Positions 1 to 9,061 of a stretch of 64,000 nucleotides of DNA are shown one piece after another (the first letter of the stretch is position 1; every line of letters starts with the position of its first letter). The stretch is taken from the NCBI RefSeq assembly GCF_029338395.1, contig NZ_CP119809.1, forward strand, positions 248,001 to 312,000, given 5' to 3'. The notes under the pieces are model-generated. The model worked only from the letters and a program-made list of their open reading frames with translations, was not told where the DNA came from and ran no database searches. Position numbers and translations under genes: made by a program. The stretch is from Halorussus caseinilyticus (lineage in GTDB: Archaea; Halobacteriota; Halobacteria; Halobacteriales; Haladaptataceae).

Positions 1-189
1 TGTTGTCGGTCTGGAGTTGGTGTTTCTGTCAGCTCTGTGTCTGTACTTCTGTCTGTTCTGCGTCCGAACTGTAGTTGCACTCGGGTGAGAGCGAGCGACT
101 GCTTGAACCGATGACCAGTTCCACCGGCCGGACACTCGTGGACTGGTCCACCGAGCGCGTGCCTCACGCCTCCCCAACCTCCTGCGTTG

Positions 190-234
190 CCTGCGACCGA
201 GGGTCGCAGGTCAGCGAGACGCGTCGCGTCTCGC
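190..234. repeat. Two adjacent perfect hairpins
   Basis: CCTGCGACC (190-198) pairs with GGTCGCAGG (202-210) around a 3-nt loop. GCGAGACGC (214-222) pairs with GCGTCTCGC (226-234), again with a 3-nt loop. The two-hairpin layout recurs at 8047-8108 and 39386-39459 with unrelated sequence. Confidence 0.75.
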
Positions 235-423
235 AAGCCTCGGTCGTCGCTCCCTACGGTCGCTCCTTCCTGTGCTACTCGTCCCTCGCGCGGACGGCCG
301 CGACACGCTCCGCGGTTGCGCCCGCACGCGCCGGGATGGGGAAGTCGTGGTCTCGGAACTCCGGGGCGGTCGAATCAGTCGCCGTCCCGACCCACGCCCA
401 CCGTCCCCTCGCCGCCTTCCGAT

Positions 424-435
424 TCCTATTTTTGG
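424..435 (+). promoter_or_regulatory. TATA-like box of mutS
   Basis: The A/T-rich stretch CCTATTTTTGG lies about 25-35 nt before the ATG at 459. This is the spacing expected if the transcript is leaderless and starts at that ATG, as is common in haloarchaea. It supports choosing 459 over starts further upstream. Confidence 0.5.
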
Positions 436-458
436 CTTCGGTTCCTCTACTTTCACTC

Positions 459-3086
459 ATGGACGCGGCGCTGGGGCCACCCGAGAAGATGGCCGAGAAC
501 GAGGACGACCTGACGCCGATGATGAGTCAGTACTTCGAACTCTGCGGCGAGTACGACGACTCGCTCGTGCTGTTTCAGGTGGGCGACTTCTACGAGACCT
601 TCTGCGAGGCGGCCGAGCGCACCGCCCGACTGCTCGAAATCGCGCTGACTCAGCGCGAGGACTCGACCGGCACCTACCCGATGGCTGGCATCCCCATCGA
701 CAACGCCGAGTCGTACATCGAGACCCTGCTCGACGCTGGCTACCGGGTCGCGGTCGCCGACCAAGTGCAGGAACCCGAGGAGGCCTCGGGCGTGGTGGAC
801 CGCGCGGTCACGCGCATCGTCACGCCCGGCACGCTGACCGAGGACGAACTGCTCGACACCGACGACAACAACTTCGTCGCCTGCCTCACCGAGGACCCCG
901 ACCGCTACGGACTCGCCTTCCTCGACGTTTCGACCGGCGACTTCTACGCGACCAGCGCCCGCCGCGAGGGGGCCGTCGCCGACGAGGTGAGTCGGTTCGC
1001 CCCCGCGGAGGCCATCGCGGAACCCGACGCCGCCATCGACCCCTTCGACGCCGACTGCATGGTCTCGCCCTACGACGCCGCGGCGTTCGACTACGAGGCG
1101 GCCCGCGAGCGAGTCGAGGCGTACTTCGGGTCGCCGGACGCCCTGCTCGCGGCCGACGCGGAAGTCCGGGCCTGCGGTGCCTTGCTCGCCTACGCCGAGT
1201 ACACCCGCGGGGGAGAGAACGACCACCTCGACTACCTCAATCACCTCACGCGCTACGAACCCCACGAGTACATGCTGTTGGACCGGGTGGCCCTCTCCAG
1301 TCTCGAACTGTTCGAGCGCCGGACGGTCCACGGCGACGCCGACGTGACCCTGCTGGGCGTGCTGGACGAAACGTCGTGCGCGCTCGGAAGCCGGAAGTTG
1401 AAAGACTGGCTCCGCCGACCCCTACTCGACCCCGACCGAATCGAGGCCCGACTCGATGCGGTCGAAGCGTGGACCCACGACGTGCAGGCCCGCGAGCAGG
1501 CCCGGAACCTGCTCCGAGACGTGTACGACATCGAGCGTCTCATCGCCCGCATCTCGCGGGGCCGGGCCAACGCCCGCGACCTGCGCTCGCTGAAGGCCAC
1601 CCTCGACGTGGTGCCCGAGCTGAAGACCGCGCTCGCCGACTTCGAGGCCGAGAAACTGGTCGAACTCCGGGCGGAGTTGGACGAACTCGCCGACGTTCGT
1701 GACCTCGTGGGCCGGGCCATCCGGGAGGACCCTTCGCGGGAAATCACCGAGGGCGACGTGATTCGGCCGGGCTACGACGACGAACTCGACGAACTCCGCG
1801 AGACCGAACGCGAGGGCAAGGCGTGGATAGACGACCTCGAAGCCAAAGAGCGCGAGCGGACCGGTATCGACTCGCTGAAGGTCGGTCACAACTCGGTCCA
1901 CGGCTACTACATCGAGGTGACGAACCCCAACCTCGATTCGGTGCCCGACGACTACAACCGCAGACAGACGCTGAAGAACTCCGAGCGGTTCTACACGCCC
2001 GAACTCAAGGAGCGCGAGGACGAGATTCTGCGCGCGGAGAACCGTGCCGACGACCTCGAACACGAGTTGTTCCGCGACGTGCGCGCGACGGTCGCGGCCG
2101 AGTCCGAGCGCGTACAGGCGGTCGCGGACGCGCTCGCGGAACTCGACGTGTTGGCCGCCCTCGGAGAAGTCGCGGCCACGCGGGACTACGCCCGCCCGGA
2201 AATCGGCGGTGAGGGCATCCACGTCGAGGGCGGACGCCACCCGGTCGTCGAGCGCACCCAGCAGTCGTTCGTGCCCAACGACGCCCATCTGGACCCCGAC
2301 GACGCCTTCGCGGTCGTCACCGGCCCGAACATGTCGGGGAAATCGACCTACATGCGGCAGGTCGCGCTCATCACGGTCCTCGCACAGACCGGAAGCTTCG
2401 TCCCGGCCGCCAGCGCCCGCATCGCCCCCGTGGACCGCATCTTCACCCGCGTCGGCGCGAGCGACGACATCGCCGGGGGTCGCTCTACCTTCATGGTCGA
2501 GATGACGGAACTCGCCTCGATTCTGGAGAGCGCCACTGGGGACTCGCTAGTCCTGCTGGACGAGGTTGGCCGGGGCACCAGCACCACGGACGGTCTCGCC
2601 ATCGCCCGCGCCGTGACCGAATTCGTCCACGACGAGATTGGCGCGCTGACGCTGTTCGCCACTCACCACCACGAACTCACTGAGACCGCAGAAGACCTCC
2701 CCTACGCCTTCAACCTCCACTTCGCGGCCGAGGGGACCGACGAGGAAGTTGTCTTCGACCACGACGTGCGCCGCGGCGCGGCCACCGCCTCCTACGGCGT
2801 GCAGGTCGCCCGCGAAGCGGGCGTCCCCGACGAGGTTGTCGAACGAGCGCGCGACCTGTTGGCCGAGGCGGAGTCCGCGGACGTGGAAGTCGGCGAGTCG
2901 GACGCGGAGTCCTCCGCGTCCGACTCGCCAGCACCTGATTCGCCAGCACCCGACTCGCCGCCGCAGGCCATCGCGGACGGTCCCGAGGACGAACTCGCCG
3001 CGCGCCTCCGCGAAGTTGACGTGGCGACGATGACGCCGCTGGAGGCGATGAACGAGTTGGCCGAGTTGAAGCGCGAAGTGGAGTAA
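459..3086 (+). CDS. mutS: DNA mismatch repair protein MutS
   Basis: Recognises mispaired bases and small loops and signals repair through an ABC-type ATPase. The 875-residue product has the mismatch-binding Phe-x-Glu (GDFYET) near residue 37, connector and lever domains, Walker A (GPNMSGKST), Walker B with signature ([14 protein letters not shown]) and the ATHHHEL segment. The MutS homology is continuous from the start to about residue 800, followed by an acidic Ser/Pro linker (ESADVEV through DSPPQA) and a short conserved tail. The start at 459 is preferred because of the TATA-like box 25-35 nt before it; the in-frame ATG at 489 is an alternative. No mutL lies in the window. The linker is encoded in part by an 18-bp perfect inverted repeat (2892-2929). 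Confidence 0.97.
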   Translation: MDAALGPPEKMAENEDDLTPMMSQYFELCGEYDDSLVLFQVGDFYETFCEAAERTARLLEIALTQREDSTGTYPMAGIPIDNAESYIETLLDAGYRVAVADQVQEPEEASGVVDRAVTRIVTPGTLTEDELLDTDDNNFVACLTEDPDRYGLAFLDVSTGDFYATSARREGAVADEVSRFAPAEAIAEPDAAIDPFDADCMVSPYDAAAFDYEAARERVEAYFGSPDALLAADAEVRACGALLAYAEYTRGGENDHLDYLNHLTRYEPHEYMLLDRVALSSLELFERRTVHGDADVTLLGVLDETSCALGSRKLKDWLRRPLLDPDRIEARLDAVEAWTHDVQAREQARNLLRDVYDIERLIARISRGRANARDLRSLKATLDVVPELKTALADFEAEKLVELRAELDELADVRDLVGRAIREDPSREITEGDVIRPGYDDELDELRETEREGKAWIDDLEAKERERTGIDSLKVGHNSVHGYYIEVTNPNLDSVPDDYNRRQTLKNSERFYTPELKEREDEILRAENRADDLEHELFRDVRATVAAESERVQAVADALAELDVLAALGEVAATRDYARPEIGGEGIHVEGGRHPVVERTQQSFVPNDAHLDPDDAFAVVTGPNMSGKSTYMRQVALITVLAQTGSFVPAASARIAPVDRIFTRVGASDDIAGGRSTFMVEMTELASILESATGDSLVLLDEVGRGTSTTDGLAIARAVTEFVHDEIGALTLFATHHHELTETAEDLPYAFNLHFAAEGTDEEVVFDHDVRRGAATASYGVQVAREAGVPDEVVERARDLLAEAESADVEVGESDAESSASDSPAPDSPAPDSPPQAIADGPEDELAARLREVDVATMTPLEAMNELAELKREVE
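2892..2929. repeat. 18-bp perfect inverted repeat inside mutS linker
   Basis: The arm 2892-2909 (GGCGAGTCGGACGCGGAG) is matched by its exact reverse complement at 2912-2929 across a 2-nt loop. It lies in the acidic, non-conserved C-terminal linker of MutS and keeps the frame open. Confidence 0.85.
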
Positions 3087-3137
3087 TTATCAGCCGAGAT
3101 ATAAATAATAGAGGTATTTGAGTCGCATTATATCCCA

Positions 3138-4241
3138 ATGAAGGTTTCAAGTATCAGTAGTACTAATTACAGCCTGATGAACACCCTTACACAGTTTTTT
3201 CAAAAATCTAATTTTTCATCAAACAGGGAAAAGGTGGGTCTAGCAATTTACTATATGCAGACGTATTGTGGCGAAGATCATGTCACAGCACAAGAAATAG
3301 GTGATTTGTTTTCTATAAATGAGATTTCGATGAGCCAGTCTGCAATTGTAGCCTACCTTTCAAATATGAAAGAAGAAGGTACAGTACTAACAATAGAAAG
3401 GAGACATTCAAGGGAGTATTTTTTATCTCCAGAAGGAATCAATGAGTTTGGGCAATTAGTTAACGATGAAAGGTTGGGAGACGAACCAAAATATAGAAAA
3501 GAGAAAAACGGTATAAACCTTGTTCCTTATATTATGGGATTAGATGATATGGTAGAAAGTATGGTATCCAAGCTCGTAAGCCGTAGAAAAGGGATTTGGA
3601 TTATTAGTAGCGTTATAATTCTCTTGCTAGCCGGAATCTCAGCGATGATAATAGCAAAGCTTCTCAAACCGATTAGCGGTATTATTATTTTCCTAACTGT
3701 ATCCATAATTGGATTTATGAAGGCGATCAATACTGTATTCGCTTTCATAGAGAATCTTGAAACTCGATTTACAAATGAAAAACAACAGAAAACAGACATC
3801 GAAAAAATAGAAAGTCCAGAAATCGGAGGACAAAATGTATCAAAGCGTGAGGACTTGATAAACAGTGAATTAAAACGTTTAGATGATTGGTATTTCATCA
3901 TCGAAAACGAGGATTGGGGAATCAATCCACAGAAATCAATCAGCGATGACCCAAAATTCCTCCTGTATATACTCGCTGCAAAGGTGGCAAGTAAACATGG
4001 GAGTCGAGATTCTGAAAAAGTGTCGTTAACAGAACTTGAAAACGAAGTTGAAACAAGATTCCCGGTAGAGCCGTTTATAAATAAGGCAAGAGAATTCCTA
4101 ATCCTTCACTACGATTTCGAAGAGGAAATTTTAGGCCATACTATTGAAAAAGAAACAGCGATGGTGGAGTTCGATTTTGATACCATAAGCAAAGGAGTGG
4201 ACTGGATCTTATCAGGGGATAGAGATCCACCTCAAAATTAA
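3138..4241 (+). CDS. A/T-rich membrane protein with N-terminal winged-helix-like region
   Basis: Function unknown. The 367-residue product begins with a region (about residues 20-110) that reads like a winged helix (short helices, then a basic hairpin ending REYFLSPEG). Two adjacent membrane segments follow (about 150-172 and 175-200), then a charged, probably cytoplasmic C-terminal domain of about 160 residues. Base composition and codon use (AAA, ATA, TTA, AGA rich) contrast sharply with every neighbour, so recent acquisition is likely. It sits between mutS and the convergent nucS. The ATG at 3138 follows ATTATATCCCA; the ATG at 3177 is an alternative start. A membrane-anchored sensor or a toxin/defence component are possible readings, but nothing in the sequence decides. 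Confidence 0.8.
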   Translation: MKVSSISSTNYSLMNTLTQFFQKSNFSSNREKVGLAIYYMQTYCGEDHVTAQEIGDLFSINEISMSQSAIVAYLSNMKEEGTVLTIERRHSREYFLSPEGINEFGQLVNDERLGDEPKYRKEKNGINLVPYIMGLDDMVESMVSKLVSRRKGIWIISSVIILLLAGISAMIIAKLLKPISGIIIFLTVSIIGFMKAINTVFAFIENLETRFTNEKQQKTDIEKIESPEIGGQNVSKREDLINSELKRLDDWYFIIENEDWGINPQKSISDDPKFLLYILAAKVASKHGSRDSEKVSLTELENEVETRFPVEPFINKAREFLILHYDFEEEILGHTIEKETAMVEFDFDTISKGVDWILSGDRDPPQN

Positions 4242-4272
4242 AATACTAACTTATGCCATCAAACGGGTCCAT

Positions 4273-5013
4273 TTATTCCGGAGGTCCTAGCGAGACGAAC
4301 TCCAGTCCCTTCTCGGCCAGCAACCCCCGCGCTCGCTCCGTCACCGAGGGCGCGACCAGAAAGCCCCGAATCTCGGCGTCGGCGTGGAGTTCCCGGTCCA
4401 GCGTCTCGACGTACCGCGAGAGTTGGCCCACCGCGTCCGGGCCGACCCGCTTGCGCTTGAGTTCCACCACGACCGTCGCGCCCTCGCGGTCCTCGCCGTA
4501 GATGTCCACTGCTCCGGCGGGCGTCTCGCGTTCGATGGCGAGCGGTCGAAAGCCCGCTTCCACGAGGTCCGGGTCGTCGAGGATGCGCTGGCGGAGGTCC
4601 TCCTCGGTGCCGGTCAGCGCGAGGTCGTGGCGGTCGGTCACGTCGAAGGTCGAGACCTGTTCGACCTGCTCGAACGCGACCACCAGTCGCTCGTCGGGCG
4701 CGGTTCGGCGGCTTACGATTCGGAACTCGCCGTCCGCGAGGGTCGCCTCGTGGGTGCATCCCGGCGGTTGCCAGTTGACCGGCTTCTGGCCCTCGTCGGT
4801 GTGGACCAGCGCGGTGCCGTCGGGTTTGAGGACGACCAGTCGGTCGCCCGGGCCGAGCGTGCTGGCCGCTCGCCCCTCGTACTCGACCGTACACCGGCCG
4901 AAGACGGTTATCATGGCTCCGCGGTCGATTGCCGCGCCGACGCGTTCGCGGGCCGTCTCGGGGTCCGGGCGGTGGAGGACGCCGCTCGCCGAATCGCCGT
5001 CTGCGCTCGTCAC
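4273..5013 (-). CDS. nucS: Mismatch-specific endonuclease NucS (EndoMS)
   Basis: Member of the RecB-like nuclease family that makes a double-strand cut at mismatches (archaeal EndoMS) or was first described on branched ssDNA (NucS). The 246-residue product has the N-terminal beta-rich DNA-binding domain (ITVFGRCTVEYEGRA, KPVNWQPPG) and the C-terminal nuclease core with VDIYG followed by VVELKRKRV, which supply the catalytic Asp, Glu and Lys, then the GQLSRYVE segment. It ends GLEFVSLGPPE, with no obvious PCNA-binding tail. It lies 24 nt after the minus-strand gene ending at 5038, so the two may be cotranscribed. Finding it beside mutS puts a MutS pathway and the MutS-independent route together. 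Confidence 0.93.
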   Translation of the reverse strand: MTSADGDSASGVLHRPDPETARERVGAAIDRGAMITVFGRCTVEYEGRAASTLGPGDRLVVLKPDGTALVHTDEGQKPVNWQPPGCTHEATLADGEFRIVSRRTAPDERLVVAFEQVEQVSTFDVTDRHDLALTGTEEDLRQRILDDPDLVEAGFRPLAIERETPAGAVDIYGEDREGATVVVELKRKRVGPDAVGQLSRYVETLDRELHADAEIRGFLVAPSVTERARGLLAEKGLEFVSLGPPE

Positions 5014-5037
5014 GGGTCGGCGTAGGCGGCGAGCGTA

Positions 5038-5613
5038 CTAAAGCGGCCCGCGTCGGTCGGGGAGTATCACCTCCCGGTCGTCGGCCCACGCCTCCGCGCG
5101 GTCGGCGAGGTAGTCGGTGGCCTCCTCGGGAGTCAGCGCACCCCAGTCCACCCCGTCACCGACGACGGCCTTCGTGGCGCGCAACCATCCCCGGAGGAAG
5201 TCGTCGTCGGGACGCGCCTCGACCGCCGCGCCGTGACCGACCGTCTCGCTCCGCTCGACGGTCTCGGACTCGGTGTCGAGACCGAACCACCAGACGTGGA
5301 ACGGCGTGGTCTCGTAGTCGGTGCCGACGCGGTAGAACGCCTCGTGGTGGAGGAAGTCGAGGCGGTCCGCGACGATTTCGGCCAGCGAGCAGTCGGTCGC
5401 CACGGGGTCGGGGTCCACGGCGAACGCGGTGTCGGTGGCGAAGGGCGTCTCGGCCGAGAGGCGGTCCGCGAGCGCGAAGTCGGCCCCGCCCCAGTGCGAG
5501 CGGTGGAGGTCGTAGGTGGCGTCGGCCCGAGAGCAGTCCGGGTCGTCGGCGTCGGTGGCGTCCGGGCCGGTAGAGTCGTCGCGGCGGTACGCGAGGAGTG
5601 CGCGGTGTCCCAT
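5038..5613 (-). CDS. Haloarchaeal conserved hypothetical (DUF6735-like)
   Basis: Function unknown. The 191-residue protein starts MGHRALLAYRR and continues with YDLHRSHWGG, a signature I associate with the haloarchaeal DUF6735 family; that name is from memory and unverified. It is acidic, soluble, rich in Trp and Tyr in the middle (HVWWFGLD), and has no membrane segment. It is followed by nucS after 24 nt on the same strand, so a shared transcript is plausible, but no repair function can be read from the sequence. Confidence 0.75.
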   Translation of the reverse strand: MGHRALLAYRRDDSTGPDATDADDPDCSRADATYDLHRSHWGGADFALADRLSAETPFATDTAFAVDPDPVATDCSLAEIVADRLDFLHHEAFYRVGTDYETTPFHVWWFGLDTESETVERSETVGHGAAVEARPDDDFLRGWLRATKAVVGDGVDWGALTPEEATDYLADRAEAWADDREVILPDRRGPL

Positions 5614-5932
5614 CCCGCCGAGTTCGTCTCCCTCCGGGATTTAAACGTTCGGCCGCGGTCGGCCGGACGTTCGGACAGGTTTCAAAATGTTTAGAACGTG
5701 TAAATATTGCTATAAGACGTGAAAAGAATGCTATAGTCGGTGGCGAATCGCCCGAGACTCGGAATTACTTGCCGTCACCTCTGACGGGTCGGACTCCGGT
5801 ATTCCGTCGCTCGGGCGGCGTCCAGTCGCTGTGTACCCGAAGCGCGGCGATTCCGTCGTAATCGGTCTCGGTGAGGGTTTCCGACGGGTACGGCCCTTTT
5901 CGTGTGCGGTGCGTAGCCGTGGGTAACTAACC
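5614..5932. other. Intergenic region before TauE/SafE gene
   Basis: Divergent promoter region of about 320 nt. The part near 5680-5745 is A/T-rich (TGTAAATATTGCTATAAG) and probably carries promoter elements. No coding region or RNA gene is apparent. Confidence 0.5.
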
Positions 5933-6880
5933 ATGTCTACGGCCACGACTGCCGAGCGATTCGTCGGGAATCTCGCCGATTTCCGGTATCGGGAAGTCCT
6001 GATGACCGGGGCGACGGCCGCCGTCCTCCTCGGTTCGGTGGCGCTGTTTCCCGGCGTCGAGAACGTCTCGAAGGGCATCGACGGGAACCTGACCGCGTGG
6101 CAACTCGCGCTGTTCCTCCTGCTCCCGATTGCGGCGGGCGCTATCAAGGGGACTATCGGCTTCGGCTACGCCCTCATCACGACGCCAATCTTCGCCACGG
6201 TCATCGACCCGACGATGGCAGTGGTGGTGCTTGCCATCCCGCCGTGGATGATTAACGTATTTCAGGTGGGCGAAACCGACACCGGACTCGGCTACGTCCG
6301 CGAGCGGTGGTCGCTCATCCTGCTCGCGCTGGTCGGGTCCATCGTCGGCGTGTTCTTCCTCGACACCTTCAGCACGCATCCGGTGGTTCCGTTCCTCATC
6401 GGCTTGCTCATCCTCGGCTACGTCCTCTTCGAGGTCGTGCAGAACTTCGTCACGGTCGAGGAGGCGCACAATCCGCTCGCACTCGGCGGCGTCGGCCTGC
6501 TGGAGGGTTTCCTACTCGCGGCGGCCAACCTCGGCCCGCTCCTGCCCGCGTACCTCCACACCTTCGAGCGCGACACCGAGCAGTACGTCGGCGGTCTCTC
6601 GATGGTGTTCACGTTCGTCTTCACCGCCCGCATCGTCCAGATGGCGCTGTTCACCGACCTGTTGACGACCTATCGGCTCTGGCTGGGGTGCGCGCTCGCG
6701 GTCGTGACCCTCGTCGGCCTCTTCGCGGGGACGTACCTCCGTCGCGCGGGCGTGGACGAGGACCGCTTCAACTGGCTCGTGGTCGGTCTCCTGTTCGTCA
6801 TCTCGCTCAACATCTTCTACAAGACCGGTCCCGCCGTACTGAACTCGATTCAGAACGTCGCGCTGACCCTCGGAATCTGA
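5933..6880 (+). CDS. TauE/SafE family permease
   Basis: Integral membrane protein of the sulfite/organosulfur exporter family (TauE/SafE). The 315-residue sequence has about eight hydrophobic segments in two halves. The first half carries AGAIKGTIGFGYALITTP, the family's Gly-rich motif; the second carries ANLGPLLPAYLH. A soluble N-terminal stretch of about 25 residues precedes the first helix. It is followed 80 nt later by a universal stress protein on the same strand. Substrate is not determined by sequence; a sulfur anion is suggested by family and by the sulfur genes from 9.0 to 14.4 kb. Confidence 0.85.
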   Translation: MSTATTAERFVGNLADFRYREVLMTGATAAVLLGSVALFPGVENVSKGIDGNLTAWQLALFLLLPIAAGAIKGTIGFGYALITTPIFATVIDPTMAVVVLAIPPWMINVFQVGETDTGLGYVRERWSLILLALVGSIVGVFFLDTFSTHPVVPFLIGLLILGYVLFEVVQNFVTVEEAHNPLALGGVGLLEGFLLAAANLGPLLPAYLHTFERDTEQYVGGLSMVFTFVFTARIVQMALFTDLLTTYRLWLGCALAVVTLVGLFAGTYLRRAGVDEDRFNWLVVGLLFVISLNIFYKTGPAVLNSIQNVALTLGI

Positions 6881-6960
6881 GTCGTCAGGCCTTTCTCACC
6901 CGCCTCCGCCGCTCCCGCGTGCCAACCTCTTTGTCGTCGCTCGCCCACCCTTCGAACGTC

Positions 6961-7824
6961 ATGTTCGAGGACATCCTCGTTCCAGTCGATGAAGGCGACG
7001 GGACCGACGCCGCAATCGGTCACGCCGCCGACCTCGCCGACCGCTTCGGCGCGACCGTTCACGTCCTGTTCGTCGCCGACACGAACCGCGATAGCGTGAC
7101 GCTCGTCGGAACCGACGTGGTGGACGCCTTGGAGCGCGAGGGGGCCGACATCGTGGAACCCGTCGCCGACGACGTGCGAGCGCGCGGCGTCGAGTGCGAG
7201 TCGGAAATCGCGCAGGGCGACCCCGCGACGACCATCGCCGACTACGCCGAGTCGCGGGGGATGGACCTCGTGGTGATGCCGACCCGCGGCCGGACGGGTC
7301 TCTCGCGCTACCTGCTCGGGAGCGTCACCGAGAAGGTCGTCCGACTCTCCGAGGTGCCCGTCCTCACGATTCGGACCCACGACGACGCCCGCACGTCGTT
7401 CCCCTACGAGAACGTCCTGATTCCGACCGACGGGAGCGAGGCCGCGAGCGGAGCCATCGACCGGGCCGTCGATTTCGCGTCCGCCTTCGACGCGACCCTT
7501 CACGCCGTCTCGGTGATAGACGACACCTCGCTCGGATTCGACGTGCGCTCGGCGTCGGCCTCCGGCGAACTCGAAGCCACCGCCGATGCCGCCCTCGCCG
7601 ATGCCGCCGCCAGAGCGAGCGACGCCGGGGTCGAAGCCGTGGTCGAGGAAGTCCTGCGCGGTGAAGTCGCTCGAACCATCCGGGAGTACGCCGAGGACAA
7701 CGACATCGACGTAGTGGTGATGGGGACCGCCGGACGCGGCGGCGCGGACAGAGTTCTCCTCGGAAGCGTAACCGAGCGACTCGTCCGCACGTCGCCGGTG
7801 CCGGTCGTGACCGTGCGACGATAG
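6961..7824 (+). CDS. Universal stress protein, two tandem UspA domains
   Basis: A 287-residue protein of two fused Usp domains (about 1-140 and 147-287). Each begins with a beta strand and Asp (MFEDILVPVDEG; YENVLIPTDGS) and ends with the ATP-binding Gly-rich segment (MPTRGRTGLSRYLLGS; MGTAGRGGADRVLLGS) and a final strand (VPVLTIR; VPVVTVRR). The motif G-2x-G-9x-G(S/T) suggests nucleotide binding in both halves. The ATG at 6961 starts exactly at the domain; the longer open frame upstream overlaps the permease and is rejected. Usp proteins beside transporters often modulate them; that role is inference here. Confidence 0.93.
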   Translation: MFEDILVPVDEGDGTDAAIGHAADLADRFGATVHVLFVADTNRDSVTLVGTDVVDALEREGADIVEPVADDVRARGVECESEIAQGDPATTIADYAESRGMDLVVMPTRGRTGLSRYLLGSVTEKVVRLSEVPVLTIRTHDDARTSFPYENVLIPTDGSEAASGAIDRAVDFASAFDATLHAVSVIDDTSLGFDVRSASASGELEATADAALADAAARASDAGVEAVVEEVLRGEVARTIREYAEDNDIDVVVMGTAGRGGADRVLLGSVTERLVRTSPVPVVTVRR

Positions 7825-7976
7825 TCGAACCATCTCCCGCGACCCGAACGCTCGCCCGACCTCGACGCACGAGAATTTAAACCCGAAGACGAGACGAACC
7901 CCGCCCGTGACCTGAGTGTCGCCGCGCGGGGAGTCGAGGCGGGTGCGCCGTGTGCCCCCGCGCGGAACCGAAACGC

Positions 7977-8039
7977 GGCCTGTTCGCCACCCGAATCGGC
8001 CTGTCCGTCATCCGAACCGACCTGTTCGCCACCCAGTCG
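7977..8039. repeat. Three tandem copies of a 21-bp unit
   Basis: Units at 7977-7997, 7998-8018 and 8019-8039 share the pattern GGCCTGTTCGCCACCCGAATC with a few substitutions. The repeat lies in a roughly 360-nt gene-free stretch (7825-8186) between the Usp gene and a convergent hypothetical. An open frame across it reads an Arg/Pro-rich repeat and is not believed to be a gene. Confidence 0.75.
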
Positions 8040-8046
8040 AACTGAC

Positions 8047-8108
8047 GGAGCGACGGCGTAGCCGTCGCTCCAGACAGTCGTTCCGTCGCGTCCGGCCGGA
8101 CGCGACGG
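8047..8108. repeat. Hairpin plus 26-bp perfect palindrome
   Basis: GGAGCGACGGC (8047-8057) pairs with GCCGTCGCTCC (8061-8071) across GTA. A 26-bp perfect palindrome with half-site CCGTCGCGTCCGG follows at 8083-8108. The location between convergent genes fits a bidirectional terminator, but no T-run follows. Confidence 0.75.
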
Positions 8109-8186
8109 ATTCGACGGTCCCTTCGGTACTCCGGAAGCGACGCCCGCACCGACAGTGACGGCGACCGGGGTAGCTCTTCGGCCGGG

Positions 8187-8834
8187 TCAAACTACGTCGC
8201 CGCGGACGGTCGCACCTTCCTGTCGCTTCCGGTAGGACTCGACGGCTCGGGCGGCCTCGTCCGTCTCGTCTTCGTCCATGCCGAGCATCTCCAGCGCGTC
8301 GGGGAGCGTCGGGAACGCGAGTTCGCTCTCGCGGAGTTTGCGCAGTGCCTCGTCGCTTCGCTGGCCCTCGGCCCAGAGGCAGACGCCCCGCGGGTCCAGA
8401 ATCTGCTCGTAGGCCTCCCGCTCTATCGCGCCCTTGAGACGCTGAGTCACGTTGTCCTCGAAACTGGAGTTACAGACTTCGAGGTGGACCGGTTCGTCCT
8501 CCGGCAGGAGGTGGGCGGCCAGACACTTCTCCGGCGCGACGTGGCCGCTGTCGTTCGCGCGGATGAACTCGGGGTACTCCTCGGCCCACGCCGCCCGGAC
8601 GGTCTTGCCGACGCCTTCGACGCCGTGGGACTTCCGAAATCGCTCGGCGGCGTCGCCGTCGTCGCCGCGTAGGAGGATGTCCTTGGTGACGTACACGTCC
8701 AGTCGCTCCACCGGGTCGAGTCCCAGTGCCACGTCGCCGTACACCCACAACTCGCGGACCGGCACGGGCATCGTCTCGTCCTCGACGGCGGCCAAAATCT
8801 CCTCGACGCGCTCGATAGCCTCGTCTCGGTTCAT
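8187..8834 (-). CDS. Haloarchaeal conserved hypothetical (DUF7095-like)
   Basis: Function unknown; 215 residues, soluble and acidic. The start MNRDEAIERVEEIL at 8834 is chosen because the open sequence upstream is Arg/Thr/Pro-rich and not family-like. A distinctive segment (VRELWVYGDVALGLDPVERL) is followed by DVYVTKDILL. This resembles the haloarchaeal DUF7095 family as I remember it (unverified). Conserved-looking Cys residues (PEKCLAAHLL, LEVCNSSF) and a C-terminal helical region are visible. Downstream on its own strand are the palindromes of 8047-8108. Confidence 0.75.
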   Translation of the reverse strand: MNRDEAIERVEEILAAVEDETMPVPVRELWVYGDVALGLDPVERLDVYVTKDILLRGDDGDAAERFRKSHGVEGVGKTVRAAWAEEYPEFIRANDSGHVAPEKCLAAHLLPEDEPVHLEVCNSSFEDNVTQRLKGAIEREAYEQILDPRGVCLWAEGQRSDEALRKLRESELAFPTLPDALEMLGMDEDETDEAARAVESYRKRQEGATVRGDVV

Positions 8835-8932
8835 TACCCGTCGGTTGGGGTTCGGGCGGGTTAACGGTGCTGTGTTCGTGGTCGTCGCTCGCGTAGCGAT
8901 GCGACTGGCCGATTCCGGACGAGTTCGCACCC

Positions 8933-8972
8933 GAGCGCCGCGTTCGCGCGGTTCCGCGCGAACGCGGCGCTC
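8933..8972 (-). terminator. 18-bp perfect hairpin after the HTH regulator gene
   Basis: GAGCGCCGCGTTCGCGCG (8933-8950) is matched exactly by its reverse complement at 8955-8972 with a 4-nt loop. It lies about 90 nt downstream of the minus-strand regulator gene ending at 9062 and upstream of the next minus-strand gene. The position suits transcription termination, but no clear T-run is seen. Confidence 0.5.
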
Positions 8973-9061
8973 GTCCCGTGGACTGTGACAGTCCGCGAAT
9001 CAGGGAACGTAACTGCACTTCCGAGAAAACGACTCGCTTCGGGAAATCCGGACGCTCGTCG

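Larger units (their letters stand above)
1..458. other. Upstream region of mutS, no supported gene
   Basis: No convincing coding region is seen. An open frame runs from about 75 into mutS, but its translation is low-complexity R/S/A-rich sequence without resemblance to MutS, so it is rejected as coding. The stretch holds two adjacent perfect hairpins (190-210 and 214-234) and the mutS promoter near 424-435. Confidence 0.6.

Noticed and set aside
75-458. N-terminal 128-residue extension of MutS
   Set aside because: The sequence before 459 is S/T/R-rich and unlike MutS, overlaps hairpins, and a TATA-like box precedes 459.
453-1331. Minus-strand gene within mutS
   Set aside because: It is antisense to conserved MutS domains, and has no domain or promoter of its own.
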